In this document: one piece after another, positions 1 through 8,143 of the stretch
How positions within the stretch are numbered: position 1 is the stretch's first letter
Layout of the letters: the number at the start of each line of letters is the position of its first letter
NCBI RefSeq assembly: GCF_030316845.1
Contig: NZ_JASZYS010000011.1
Location: forward strand, 124,001 to 188,000
DNA from: Variovorax davisae
GTDB lineage: Bacteria > Pseudomonadota > Gammaproteobacteria > Burkholderiales > Burkholderiaceae_C
DNA length: 64,000 nt
Direction of reading: 5' to 3'
The notes under the pieces: generated by a model
Database searches by the model: none
Seen by the model: only the letters and a program-made list of their open reading frames with translations
Told to the model about the DNA's origin: nothing
Translations under genes and position numbers: made by a program

Positions 1-1
1 G

Positions 2-664
2 GCCATCAACCGCAAGGCGATCGTCGACCGCATCCTGCAGGGCACCGTGACCGAAGCCAACCAGTGGATGCCCAAGGGCAGCTTCGGCTACAACCCCGAG
101 GTGGCCGCCATCCCCTACAACATCGAGCAGGCCAAGAAACTGCTGGCCGAGGCGGGCTTTCCGCAGGGCTTCCAGATCACGATCCACGTGCCGGGCGACC
201 GCTATCCGCAGGCCCCCGAGACGGTGCAGGCCGTGGCGCAGTTCTGGAGCCGCATCGGCGTGAAGACCAAGGTCGAGGTGGTGCCCTGGTCGGTGTATTC
301 GAGCCGCGCCACCAAGAACGAGTACGCGGTCAGCGTGATAGCCTGGGGCAACGGCACCGGCGAGGCCGGCTACGGCCTGCTGCAGACCCTGGCCACGCCA
401 GACGCCAAGCGCGGACGCGGCTCGAACAACTGGGGTGGCTACAGCAACGAGGCAGTCGACAAGGCGCTGGATGCCGCCACCGTCGAGTTCGATGCCAAGC
501 GCCGCGAAGCCATCTTCCGCCATGCCGCCAAGCTGGTGACCGACGACGTGGGCCAGATCCCGCTTTATCACTACCAGAACATCTGGGCCGCGAAGAAGGG
601 CCTGAAGGTCGTGCCGCTGCTGAGCGACCGCACGACCGCGATGCAGGTCACGCAGCTCAAGTGA
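2..664 (+). CDS. ABC transporter periplasmic binding protein, family 5 (C-terminal part)
   Basis: The open frame runs in from the left edge, so only the last 220 residues are seen. They read as the C-terminal lobe of an SBP_bac_5 (peptide/opine/nickel type) binding protein: an AINRKAIVD start of the lobe, the conserved YNIEQAKKLLAEAGFPQGF segment, a VEVVPWSVY stretch and a terminal IPLYHYQNIW segment. It would deliver a solute to an inner-membrane permease located upstream of the window. The next gene starts 11 bases after the stop, and the following two genes encode an acyl hydrolase and a CMD/AhpD protein, a grouping I associate with KPN_01854-type binding proteins (TIGR04028 as I recall it); that link is inference. 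Confidence 0.85.
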   Translation, partial: AINRKAIVDRILQGTVTEANQWMPKGSFGYNPEVAAIPYNIEQAKKLLAEAGFPQGFQITIHVPGDRYPQAPETVQAVAQFWSRIGVKTKVEVVPWSVYSSRATKNEYAVSVIAWGNGTGEAGYGLLQTLATPDAKRGRGSNNWGGYSNEAVDKALDAATVEFDAKRREAIFRHAAKLVTDDVGQIPLYHYQNIWAAKKGLKVVPLLSDRTTAMQVTQLK

Positions 665-675
665 AGGCTTGGCGC

Positions 676-1995
676 ATGAAGCTGAGCATCACGCCCGATG
701 ACGCGCTGATCGACGTGCCGCGGCGCATCGCGCTCGATGGCCTGGCGCCGGGCGAGCAGGTCGAGGTCGCCAGCTGCACGCTGCGCGGGGCGGGCGTGCC
801 GTGGCGCGCTTCGGCGCGTTTCGTCGCCGATGCCGCAGGCACGGTCGACCTGGGGCGAGACGCGCCGGTCGCGGGCAGCTACCAGGGCGTGTCGGCGATG
901 GGCCTGGTCTGGTCGCAGGTGCCGGACTCGCCCGGTGCGCGCGAGCTCTTCGGCGGCGAGCCGGCGGCAGCGCTGCGCACCGACATCCAGGCGCGGCGCG
1001 ACGGCGATGCGCAGCCGCTGCGCGGCGGCTTCGTGCAGCGCCTGGCCGCGGAGGGCGTGACGCGCCGCGAAGTGCGCGAAGAGGGCCTGGTCGGCACGCT
1101 CTTCCTGCCCGCCGGGCCCGGTCCGCATCCCGCCGTGATGATCCTCAACGGCTCGGGCGGCGGCATCAACGAGCCGCGGGCCGCCCTGTATGCCTCGCAT
1201 GGCTACACGGCCTTCGCGCTCGGCTACTTCAAGGCACCGGGCCTGTCGGACTACATCTCGGCCACCCGGCTCGAGTACTTCGAGACCGCGCTGGCCTGGA
1301 TGCATCGCACGCTGAAGCCGCTGCGGGGCTTCGTCGCCCTCAGCGGCCAGTCGCGCGGCGGCGAACTGGTGCTGCTGCTGGGCACGCTGTTCCCGGCGTC
1401 CGTGTCGGCCGTGATCGGCTATGTGCCGGGCGCCGTGGTGCATTGCGCGCAGAACGCCTGCGATCCGGCGCTCGGCCGCGAAGGCCCGGCCTGGATCTTC
1501 CGAGGCCGCCCGCTGCCGCATGTGTGGGAGAACAACCGCACGGCGACCTGGGCGCCCTGGGACGAAGGCCCCGAGCCGCGCCGCCATGCCGATGCGCTGC
1601 TGACGGCGCTGCAGGACCCGGACGCCGTCGAACGCGCGCGCATCCCGGTGGAGAAGATCCGCGGCCCGGTGATGCTGCTGTCGGCCACGGACGACGGCTC
1701 CTGGCCGTCCAGCCTCTACGGCCGCATGGTGGCCGAGCGGCTCGCGCAGTTCGGGCACCCGCATGCGGTGTCGCACCTGGACTTCGAAGGCGCGGGCCAT
1801 TCGATCCTGTTCCCCTGCGTGCCGACCACGCAGCTCGGCTATGCGCACCCGGTGTCGGGCCGGCGCAGCACGTCGGGCGGCACGCCCGCCCACAACGCGC
1901 ATGCGGACGAGGCTTCCTGGCAGGGCGTGCTGCGCTTCCTGCAGCAGGCCGTGGCCGCGCGCATCGCATCCCCTGGAGACACAGCCCATGACTGA
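676..1995 (+). CDS. Acyl-CoA thioesterase / BAAT-like alpha/beta hydrolase
   Basis: 439 residues. The N-terminal 130 residues resemble the beta-rich domain of acyl-CoA thioester hydrolase / bile acid-CoA:amino acid N-acyltransferases; the rest is an alpha/beta hydrolase. The nucleophile elbow is SGQSRGGE with Ser226, an acidic residue lies in SATDDGSW and the histidine in GAGHSI. The likely reaction is hydrolysis or transfer of an acyl group from a thioester; the substrate is unknown. ATG 676 is preferred because the GTG five codons upstream overlaps the previous stop. The stop overlaps the start of the next gene by 8 bases, so the two are translationally coupled. Confidence 0.8.
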   Translation: MKLSITPDDALIDVPRRIALDGLAPGEQVEVASCTLRGAGVPWRASARFVADAAGTVDLGRDAPVAGSYQGVSAMGLVWSQVPDSPGARELFGGEPAAALRTDIQARRDGDAQPLRGGFVQRLAAEGVTRREVREEGLVGTLFLPAGPGPHPAVMILNGSGGGINEPRAALYASHGYTAFALGYFKAPGLSDYISATRLEYFETALAWMHRTLKPLRGFVALSGQSRGGELVLLLGTLFPASVSAVIGYVPGAVVHCAQNACDPALGREGPAWIFRGRPLPHVWENNRTATWAPWDEGPEPRRHADALLTALQDPDAVERARIPVEKIRGPVMLLSATDDGSWPSSLYGRMVAERLAQFGHPHAVSHLDFEGAGHSILFPCVPTTQLGYAHPVSGRRSTSGGTPAHNAHADEASWQGVLRFLQQAVAARIASPGDTAHD

Positions 1996-3151
1996 TTCGC
2001 ATCCTTCCGTCGACCTCGTCGACGCCTCCGTGCCGCTCGCGGCGGGCAGTGCCACGCATGCCGTGCGCCATCAGCGCCACAAGGTGGTGGCCGCCACGCA
2101 AGGCAGCTACGAAGCCCTGTTCGAACCCGAGCTGTCGGGCTCGCCGCTGGTCGAGCGGCTGCTGGTCGCCGTCGCCATCGCGCGCAGTGCCGGCAGCGAC
2201 GCGCTGCACGCGCACTACCGCGCGCGGCTCGATGCGCTGGCGCCGCTGAGCCCGGCCCAGCAGGCCGCGGCAGATGGCGCAGCGCCCGAATCGCTCAGCC
2301 AGGACCCGCGCCTGCAGGCCGTCCTGACTTTCGCCCGCACGCTCACCGATCGTCCGGTCGAGGGCGATCGCGAAGCGCTGCTGAAGCTGCCGGCGGCCGG
2401 CCTGTCGACGCCGGAGGTGGTGGCGCTGGCGCAGCTGATCGCCTTCGTCGCCTACCAGGTGCGGGTGGTCGCGGGCCTGCGGGCCCTGGCCGAACTGGGC
2501 GGCGACGGCGCCGCGCCGGCCGCGGACGAAGCCACGGCGCCGTTCGTTCATCCGGCGAATCTGCCGCCGCCCGGCGCGCCTCTGCGCATCAACGGCTACA
2601 CCAGCGAGACGCTGGGCTGGAAGGCCTGGCTGCCGACCCTCGACCTCACGCAGGCATCGCCCGAGCAGGTGCGCGTGCTCGACAGCAGCCACCCGAAGGC
2701 GCGCAGCTCCGACTACTACCTGCTGCTGGTGCTGCAGCCGCGCATCCTGCAGGAGCGGGCGACGGTGTTCAACGCGATCATGTACGCGCCCGGCGGCCTG
2801 TCGCGCGCCGAGCGCGAACTGGCGAGCGCCGTGGTCTCGCGCATCAACGGCTGCGTCTACTGCGCCTCGGTGCACGCGCAGCGCTTCGAGCAACTCGCGC
2901 GGCGCAACGACGTGATCGCGCAGGTGTTCGAGGACCCGGAGACGGCCGGCACCACGGCGCGCGAGCGTGCGATCGTCCGGCTGGCGATCGCGCTCACCCG
3001 CGACCCGGCGGGATTCGGCGCCGGCCAGCTCCAGGCGGCGCGCGCCGCCGGGCTCACCGACCTCGAGATCCTCGACACCCTCCACGCCGTCGCGATCTTT
3101 GCCTGGGCCAACCGGCTGATGCTCAACCTGGGCGAGCCGGTGTACGGCTGA
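1988..3151 (+). CDS. Double-domain CMD/AhpD-like peroxidase-related protein
   Basis: 387 residues made of two carboxymuconolactone-decarboxylase/AhpD-like halves. The C-terminal half (about 185-387) has the redox motif Cys289-x-x-Cys292-x-x-x-His296 (CVYCASVH) preceded by Glu277, as in alkylhydroperoxidase AhpD. The N-terminal half (about 20-170) has the fold pattern but no cysteines at the equivalent place (RSAGSDALHAHY). I recall the halves as two separate families (Avi_7170 and Avi_7169 types) that can also be fused. The expected role is peroxide or organic hydroperoxide reduction, or a related thiol reaction, in the cytoplasm. It overlaps the BAAT-like gene and meets rlpA head to head with no gap. 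Confidence 0.82.
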   Translation: MTDSHPSVDLVDASVPLAAGSATHAVRHQRHKVVAATQGSYEALFEPELSGSPLVERLLVAVAIARSAGSDALHAHYRARLDALAPLSPAQQAAADGAAPESLSQDPRLQAVLTFARTLTDRPVEGDREALLKLPAAGLSTPEVVALAQLIAFVAYQVRVVAGLRALAELGGDGAAPAADEATAPFVHPANLPPPGAPLRINGYTSETLGWKAWLPTLDLTQASPEQVRVLDSSHPKARSSDYYLLLVLQPRILQERATVFNAIMYAPGGLSRAERELASAVVSRINGCVYCASVHAQRFEQLARRNDVIAQVFEDPETAGTTARERAIVRLAIALTRDPAGFGAGQLQAARAAGLTDLEILDTLHAVAIFAWANRLMLNLGEPVYG

Positions 3152-3670
3152 TCATCGCCCGGCGTCGCCGGCGGGCTTCCTGCCATCCGGCTGCGGGATC
3201 GAAAGCGGCGTCACTTCGACCGGCGCCACGCCGTCTTCCCGCGAGATGCCGATCTGGCGCGCCGTGGCGGGGGAGAGGTCGACGATCCGGCCCTTCACGT
3301 AGGGGCCGCGATCCTGGATGGTGACCACCGCGCTGCGCCCGGTCTCCAGGTTGGTCACCCGGGCGGTGGTGCCGAGCGGCAGCGTCTTGCTGGCCGCGTT
3401 GTCGTCTTGCGGGTCCATCCGGCTGCCGTCTGCCATCTTCCGGCCGCTGAACTTGTCGGCGTAGAACGACGCCTTCCCGACCTGCTTGCTGCCGCTGCGG
3501 TCGAGGCCGGGCTTCGTCGCGGCGGGGGCTGGTTTCGGCGCCGGCAGGGTGGCCTGTGGCGGGACCTGGGCCGGCCGCTCCTGTGGGGTCGGCGCCGTTG
3601 CGCAGCCGGCGACCAGGCATCCGATGCAGACCGCTGCCGCGAGGCGCTGCGATGAAGGGGGCGTTGACAT
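3152..3670 (-). CDS. rlpA: RlpA-family septal ring lytic transglycosylase-like lipoprotein
   Basis: 172 residues. A signal peptide ends in a lipobox (CLVAGC), giving a lipid anchor, followed by a proline/alanine-rich spacer (about 28-58) and a double-psi beta-barrel domain (about 62-155) with the typical GKASFYADKFSGRKMADG opening, a PLGTTARVTNL segment and the VTIQDRGPYVKGRIVDLS core containing the conserved Asp and Arg. RlpA proteins cleave naked glycan strands at the septum. No SPOR domain is present, so this is the short form. The stop codon abuts the stop of the AhpD-like gene on the other strand, and a small unknown gene lies upstream on the same strand. Confidence 0.9.
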   Translation of the reverse strand: MSTPPSSQRLAAAVCIGCLVAGCATAPTPQERPAQVPPQATLPAPKPAPAATKPGLDRSGSKQVGKASFYADKFSGRKMADGSRMDPQDDNAASKTLPLGTTARVTNLETGRSAVVTIQDRGPYVKGRIVDLSPATARQIGISREDGVAPVEVTPLSIPQPDGRKPAGDAGR

Positions 3671-3691
3671 GGCACGCAGACCGCGTGGGCG

Positions 3692-3973
3692 CTACAGGTA
3701 CCGGGCGCTGCCCGCGTCTTCGGAGTCGCTGGGCGCCAACAGGTCGGCGTCGTCGAGCTGCCCCTGCAGGGCCGCGCTGCCCTTGGCGGTGATCGCCAGG
3801 ACCTGGGCGGCCTTCTGCATCTCTGCGCCGGAGCGCATCGCCTCGGCGGGTGGAATGAAGGCAGTGACCAGGCCGGCGGCGCGCAGCACGCGCAGCTTGT
3901 CGATGTCTGCGGGTGCAAAGACCGTGAACGGCAGTTTCTCTTCGGCGACCTGGCGAAGAAGCTCCATCGGCAT
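3692..3973 (-). CDS. Small conserved-looking hypothetical protein (93 aa)
   Basis: 93 residues, cytoplasmic by appearance (no signal peptide or membrane helix). The start is supported by a purine-rich stretch (AAAGGAGACGCC on the coding strand) just upstream. The segment KLPFTVFAPADIDKL superficially resembles the start of a fasciclin domain, but the rest does not follow that family and the protein is far too short. It lies 21 bases upstream of rlpA on the same strand and may be co-transcribed. I do not recognise it and assign no function. Confidence 0.6.
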   Translation of the reverse strand: MPMELLRQVAEEKLPFTVFAPADIDKLRVLRAAGLVTAFIPPAEAMRSGAEMQKAAQVLAITAKGSAALQGQLDDADLLAPSDSEDAGSARYL

Positions 3974-4220
3974 GGCGTCTCCTTTCTGGAAATCCCTGAA
4001 GCTGCAAAGTGGAAGGGGCGGGTGTTCGATCGGAACCGGTACAGAAAGTTTGGTCCGCCGCCGAACGGCCGAGGGCAGGAGGAGTCCGCCAACCTGGCGC
4101 CGCGCTGTCCGACTGCCGTCGGCGCCAGCCTACCGCGGGCCGGCGCCCCGGCTCGCGCCGCGGCCCCTGCCATGCGGCGGATTGCCGTCCGCAGGGGCTT
4201 CAGCCTATGCTGCGAGCACC

Positions 4221-5564
4221 ATGCGCAGCCAGCAATCGCCGTATTTCGTCGGGCCACCCGACCGGCGCCCGCCCTGGAAAAAAGCCGCGGGCCGGCCGGC
4301 CCGATGGCTGCGCCAGATCGTGCTGTTCGTGGCCGCCTGCATCGCGACCTACTGGCTGGAGCACACGGTCATCCACTATCTGGCCCATTCGGAAGGTGCG
4401 GCGACGACCTTGTCGCAGTCCCTGTTCGGCGGCCGGGAGCTCTACCGCAGCGCGGTGGCGGCTTGGCCGCGCCGGCTGGTGCCGCGCTACACGGCCCTGG
4501 TCTACATCGACCCCCAGGCCGACCCGACGGCGGACGGACTGGCCGGCAACATCTGCGAGCAGCGCGACTACCTGGCGCAACTGCTGCCCGCGATCGTCGA
4601 GCGGCAGCCGGCCCTGATCGTGATCGACCGCAGCTTCTCGCGCGCACCCTGCCGCAGCAACGACCCGACGCCGCGGCTGCAGGCCGCCATCGCCCAGGCC
4701 AGCGCCCGCCTGCCCGTGGTGGTGGGTCTGTTCATCGACAAGGAAGAGGCGGCCGGCGGCGAAGCCGGCGCGCCGGTGCGTTCCGTGCTGAAGACGATGG
4801 TGCTGCCGGTGGCGCCCCTGCTGCGCGAAGGCATCATGAACCTCGATACCGACACCACGCGCATCGCGCTGGGCTGGACGGTCCGGCGCGAGGAGGGCGC
4901 CACGCCGGCCTGGGTCGACGGCCTGGCCTTGGCCGCCGCGGGCGCCTACGACCCGCTGCTGCTCCAGAAGTACCCGCGCCTGCGTGCGCTCGTTGCGGCG
5001 CGCAGCAACCCCTACATGAGCCTGATCGAGCCCAGGGACCTGGTGGTCTTCCAGGGCGGCGACCTGCTCTGTGCGCTGGCGGCGCCGACGGCGCGGATGC
5101 AGCCGCCCTGCGCCGAGCGCCGGGTGGCCGACGTCGACGTCGACTACCTGCGCGGCCGCATCGTGATCGTCGGCGAGCGCAGTCCGACCCTGGACCGCCA
5201 CCGCTCGGTGATCGGCGATGGCGGCGACGTCCAGGGGATGGACCTGCAGGCCAATGCGCTCGAGGCCCTGCTCGACCAGCGCTACTTCGCGCCGGTGCCG
5301 AACTGGATCAACTACCTGGTGGGCTTCCTGTTCTTCGTCGCCATCGAGGCGGCGCTGGTGAGCGCGGGCGGCGTCGTGCGGACCTTGCTGTGGATCGCGG
5401 CGGCCGCCGCGGTCACCTTCTTGCTGATGTCGCTCACAGTGCGCTATCTTGGCTTCTACGTGAATCCGGTGACGGTCAGCCTGCCGGTGCTGATCGTCAA
5501 GCTGCTCGGCTGGATCAGCGAACTGACCTATCGCTTTGTTGGAGGCCGCCACCATGAAGCCTGA
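4221..5564 (+). CDS. Stand-alone CHASE2-domain membrane sensor protein
   Basis: 447 residues. A membrane helix (about 28-48) is followed by a large extracytoplasmic region (about 60-340) with CHASE2 hallmarks: a YIDPQAD start, LIVIDRSFS, the VDYLRGRIVIVGERS motif and DVQGMDLQANALEALL near its end. Three closing helices follow (WINYLVGFLFF, LLWIAAAAAVTF, PVLIVKLLG). CHASE2 normally senses an extracellular cue for a C-terminal cyclase, kinase or phosphatase, but here the protein ends shortly after the last helix with no output domain. ATG 4221 is preferred over longer readings upstream because the protein character begins there. It overlaps the following small gene by 11 bases. Confidence 0.82.
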   Translation: MRSQQSPYFVGPPDRRPPWKKAAGRPARWLRQIVLFVAACIATYWLEHTVIHYLAHSEGAATTLSQSLFGGRELYRSAVAAWPRRLVPRYTALVYIDPQADPTADGLAGNICEQRDYLAQLLPAIVERQPALIVIDRSFSRAPCRSNDPTPRLQAAIAQASARLPVVVGLFIDKEEAAGGEAGAPVRSVLKTMVLPVAPLLREGIMNLDTDTTRIALGWTVRREEGATPAWVDGLALAAAGAYDPLLLQKYPRLRALVAARSNPYMSLIEPRDLVVFQGGDLLCALAAPTARMQPPCAERRVADVDVDYLRGRIVIVGERSPTLDRHRSVIGDGGDVQGMDLQANALEALLDQRYFAPVPNWINYLVGFLFFVAIEAALVSAGGVVRTLLWIAAAAAVTFLLMSLTVRYLGFYVNPVTVSLPVLIVKLLGWISELTYRFVGGRHHEA

Positions 5565-5919
5565 CAGACCTCGCATGCGGATGCGCCCCGGTGCGGCCGG
5601 ACGCTCGCTGCTGGCCGGCGCCGTCCTGGCCTGCGGCGCGTGCTGGGCGGCCGATCCCGCGACCCCGCCCCCCATGCCCTCCGCACCGGCGCCGCCACCA
5701 CCGCCCGAGCCCAAGGTGGGACCCGCCGGCGGCACCATCGGCCGGTCGATGTCCGACAGCCCCGGCGGCTTGCTGCGCTCCGAGACGATGCGCTCCGGCG
5801 CGACCGCCAACATCGAGCGGCGCGCGGCGCCCGCGGCCAAGGCCAAGGCGAGGGCGGCGGACCCGACCGAGCCGGCCGACACGCCGCCCCGCAGCGACCC
5901 GCCGCGGGTCAGGCCTTGA
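5554..5919 (+). CDS. Small proline/alanine-rich exported protein
   Basis: 121 residues. A basic N-terminus and hydrophobic stretch (SLLAGAVLACGACWAAD) look like a signal peptide, followed by a run rich in proline and alanine and a low-complexity basic/acidic tail. A GGAGG ribosome-binding site at 5541 sits 8 bases ahead of the ATG, inside the 3' end of the CHASE2 gene, so the two are translationally coupled and the product may work with the CHASE2 sensor in the periplasm. No family is recognised. The 3' end overlaps the convergent haloperoxidase gene by 11 bases. Confidence 0.6.
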   Translation: MKPDRPRMRMRPGAAGRSLLAGAVLACGACWAADPATPPPMPSAPAPPPPPEPKVGPAGGTIGRSMSDSPGGLLRSETMRSGATANIERRAAPAAKAKARAADPTEPADTPPRSDPPRVRP

Positions 5920-6748
5920 TGAACGCCAGCAGGTCGGCGTTGATCGTCTCGGCGTGCGTGGTGGGCATGCCGTGGGGCAGCCCGGGGTAGCTCTTGAGCG
6001 TCCCGTGCTTCAGGAACTTGACCGATTCGGCACCGGTGGTCGGGAAGGGGCAGATCTGGTCGTCCTCGCCGTGCATCACCAGGACCGGCACCTCGATCGC
6101 CCGGAGATCGTCGTAGAACTCGGTTTCGGAGAGCACCCGGATGCACTCGTACTGGGCCTGGATGCTGCCCATCATGCCCTGGCGCCACCAGTTCTCCCGG
6201 ATGCCCTCGGAGATCGTCGCGCCCGGCCGGTTGAAGCCGTAGAACGGCATCGTGATGTCCTTGTAGAACTGGGAACGGTGGTTCGCCGTGCCGTCGCGGA
6301 TGCCGTCGACCACCTCCTTCGGGACGCCGTGGGGGTTCTTCTCCGACTTCATGAAGAGCGGGGCAATCGCGCTGATCAGGACCGCCTTCGCGACCCTCCC
6401 CTGGCCGAACCGGGCGACGTAGCGCGTCACCTCGCCGCCCCCGGTGGAGTGGCCGATGTGGACCGCGTTGCGCAGGTCGAGCGCCTGGGTCACCGCGGCC
6501 ACGTCGGCGGCATAGGTGTCCATGTCGTGGCCGCTGGCCGTCTGCGTCGAACGGCCGTGGCCTCGCCTGTCATGGGCAATCACGCGGTAGCCGCGGGCCA
6601 GGAAGAACATCATCTGTGCGTCCCAGTCGTCGGCCGACAGCGGCCAGCCGTGATGGAAGAACAGCGGCTGGCCGGTGCCCCAGTCCTTGTAGAAGATCTC
6701 GGTGCCGTCGGCGGTGGTGACGTAGGAACCTCGCGCTTGCTGAGCCAT
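5909..6748 (-). CDS. Alpha/beta hydrolase, cofactor-free haloperoxidase type
   Basis: 279 residues, the usual length for the non-haem chloroperoxidase / arylesterase group. The family pattern is clear: FFHHGWPLSADDWD oxyanion segment, HDRRGHGRS, nucleophile Ser101 in GHSTGGG, a catalytic Asp in MHGEDDQICPF and a His in GLPHGMPTTHA. Such enzymes hydrolyse esters or lactones and, with acetate and peroxide, can halogenate via peracetic acid. ATG 6748 is chosen over a longer frame because a purine-rich stretch precedes it and similarity starts at MAQQARGSYV. It is divergent from a GlxA-type regulator that probably controls it. Confidence 0.88.
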   Translation of the reverse strand: MAQQARGSYVTTADGTEIFYKDWGTGQPLFFHHGWPLSADDWDAQMMFFLARGYRVIAHDRRGHGRSTQTASGHDMDTYAADVAAVTQALDLRNAVHIGHSTGGGEVTRYVARFGQGRVAKAVLISAIAPLFMKSEKNPHGVPKEVVDGIRDGTANHRSQFYKDITMPFYGFNRPGATISEGIRENWWRQGMMGSIQAQYECIRVLSETEFYDDLRAIEVPVLVMHGEDDQICPFPTTGAESVKFLKHGTLKSYPGLPHGMPTTHAETINADLLAFIKA

Positions 6749-6784
6749 CTCGCAGTCCTTTCGGTGGGCGTTCAAAAATGGGGT

Positions 6785-6811
6785 GCAGGTCGCTAAGATC
6801 CGGCGACCTGC
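6785..6811. promoter_or_regulatory. Inverted repeat between divergent hydrolase and GlxA-type regulator
   Basis: In the 119-base gap between the divergently transcribed hydrolase and regulator genes there is a perfect 8-bp inverted repeat, GCAGGTCG at 6785-6792 and CGACCTGC at 6804-6811, separated by 11 bases. Its position fits a regulator binding site serving both promoters. The repeat is seen directly; the binding role is inferred. Confidence 0.45.
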
Positions 6812-6867
6812 CGACCCAGCGTAGGGGCAGCCGGTGTGCTCGACAACGGACGGATCGGACAAAAAGC

Positions 6868-7959
6868 ATGGCTGAATCGGCAATCGCGCCCCTCGCGCAA
6901 CTGGAAATCGGCCTGGCGTGCGACGCCGGCAGCTCTCCCGCCGGCATCCACGGGCTGGGCGATCTGTTCCGGTACGCGAGCGAGTTCGCGGCGCGGCAGC
7001 GTCCCGGGGCGGGCGCGGCGCCGGTACGCCTCACGCATTGGCTGGCCGACGACGCCGATGGCGAGGTGCGCTGCATCCACGACAGCTGCCCGGGCACCCC
7101 GCACGCCCCCGCCGTGCTGGTGATCCCGGGCAACGAGCGGGCCACCCGGCAGACGAAGGCGGACGACCCGCTGGCGTCCTGGCTGCGCCGGCAGCACGCC
7201 CAAGGCGTCGTGCTCGCGGCGGTCTGCGGCGGGGTCTTCATCCTGGCGCGGACCGGCCTGCTGGCCGGCCGCCAGGCGACCACCCACTGGGCGTTCAGCG
7301 AGCAGTTCGCGCACCAGTTTCCCGACGTGCTGACCGAGAGCGACCGCATGGTCATCGACTATGGCGACGTGGTGACCGCCGGCGGCGTGCTCGCCTGGGC
7401 GGATCTCGGGCTCCGGCTGGTGGAGCGCTTCCTCGGCCCGGCGGTCATGATGGCGACCGCGCGCTACATGCTCGTCGACCCGCCCGGGCGGGAGCAGCGC
7501 TTCTACAGCGACTTCCATCCGCGCACCGCGCACGGCGACGGCGCAGTGCTCAAGGCCCAGCTCTGGCTCGCCTCCCAGCGGGAGCAGGCCGTGAGCGTGG
7601 CGGACATCGCGCGCTACGCCTGCCTCGAGCCGAGGACGCTGCTGCGCCGCTTCCTCCGGGCCACGGGCATGCGGCCCAGCGAGTACCAGCAGAACCTTCG
7701 GATCAGCCGGGCCCGGGAACTGCTGGAATTCTCGCGGCGCAGCATCAGCGAGATCGCATCGGCCGTCGGCTATGACGACGTCGGGGGCTTTCGCCGCGTG
7801 TTCCAGCGGACCACGGGTCTGTCGCCGTCCGACTATCGCCGGCGCTTCCGCCTGAACGTCGAAGTGTCGCGCGGGCCGGACGCGCCCTCGGGTCGGCCGG
7901 CGAGGGCGCGGCCTCGGTCGGCGGCCGTCCCCTGCGGCGGCGGACACCCCGCTGCTTGA
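6868..7959 (+). CDS. GlxA-family AraC-type transcriptional regulator (DJ-1/PfpI + HTH)
   Basis: 363 residues. The N-terminal two thirds (about 10-200) are a DJ-1/PfpI-like amidotransferase-fold sensor domain with the elbow sequence AAVCGGVFILARTGLL and the RQATTHWAF segment that follows it in this family. The C-terminal part (about 232-325) is an AraC/XylS double helix-turn-helix, ending in SISEIASAVGYDDVGGFRRVFQRTTGLSPSDYRRRF. GlxA-type regulators usually activate catabolic genes for quaternary amines or related metabolites; here the natural target is the adjacent haloperoxidase-like gene. The last 35 residues are low-complexity. A strong hairpin about 145 bases downstream could end the transcript. 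Confidence 0.88.
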   Translation: MAESAIAPLAQLEIGLACDAGSSPAGIHGLGDLFRYASEFAARQRPGAGAAPVRLTHWLADDADGEVRCIHDSCPGTPHAPAVLVIPGNERATRQTKADDPLASWLRRQHAQGVVLAAVCGGVFILARTGLLAGRQATTHWAFSEQFAHQFPDVLTESDRMVIDYGDVVTAGGVLAWADLGLRLVERFLGPAVMMATARYMLVDPPGREQRFYSDFHPRTAHGDGAVLKAQLWLASQREQAVSVADIARYACLEPRTLLRRFLRATGMRPSEYQQNLRISRARELLEFSRRSISEIASAVGYDDVGGFRRVFQRTTGLSPSDYRRRFRLNVEVSRGPDAPSGRPARARPRSAAVPCGGGHPAA

Positions 7960-8103
7960 TGGCCCCCGGTTTGCAAGACGCGGCCGCGTCCGACAGAAAG
8001 ACGCCGCGCGCCGGACCATATTTCAGCCAGGTTCTCCGGTGCGCCTCTCACGTAGGCAACGCAGCCTCTCGCAGGCAAACGCAGCACCCCGCGAGAACCC
8101 GGG

Positions 8104-8136
8104 CCCGGCGGGGCGACCCGCCGGGCTTCTTCGTTT
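8104..8136 (+). terminator. Strong GC hairpin, probable terminator
   Basis: A perfect 9-bp stem (CCCGGCGGG at 8104-8112 and CCCGCCGGG at 8117-8125, loop GCGA) is followed by a pyrimidine-rich, T-containing tail (CTTCTTCGTTT). It lies between the end of the GlxA-type regulator and the stop of the convergent recombinase-like gene, so it can terminate the regulator transcript. The rest of the 7960-8143 gap holds only two imperfect copies of a GCAACGCAGC-like word and no gene. Confidence 0.6.
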
Positions 8137-8143
8137 CCGGCGC

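Noticed and set aside
64..675. Long open frame upstream of and in frame with the BAAT-like gene
   Set aside because: It overlaps the binding-protein gene in another frame, is arginine/glycine-rich and has no protein-like pattern; such shadows are common in GC-rich DNA.
3692..3973. Fasciclin-domain protein
   Set aside because: Only one short segment (LPFTVFAPAD) resembles the family; length and the remaining sequence do not.
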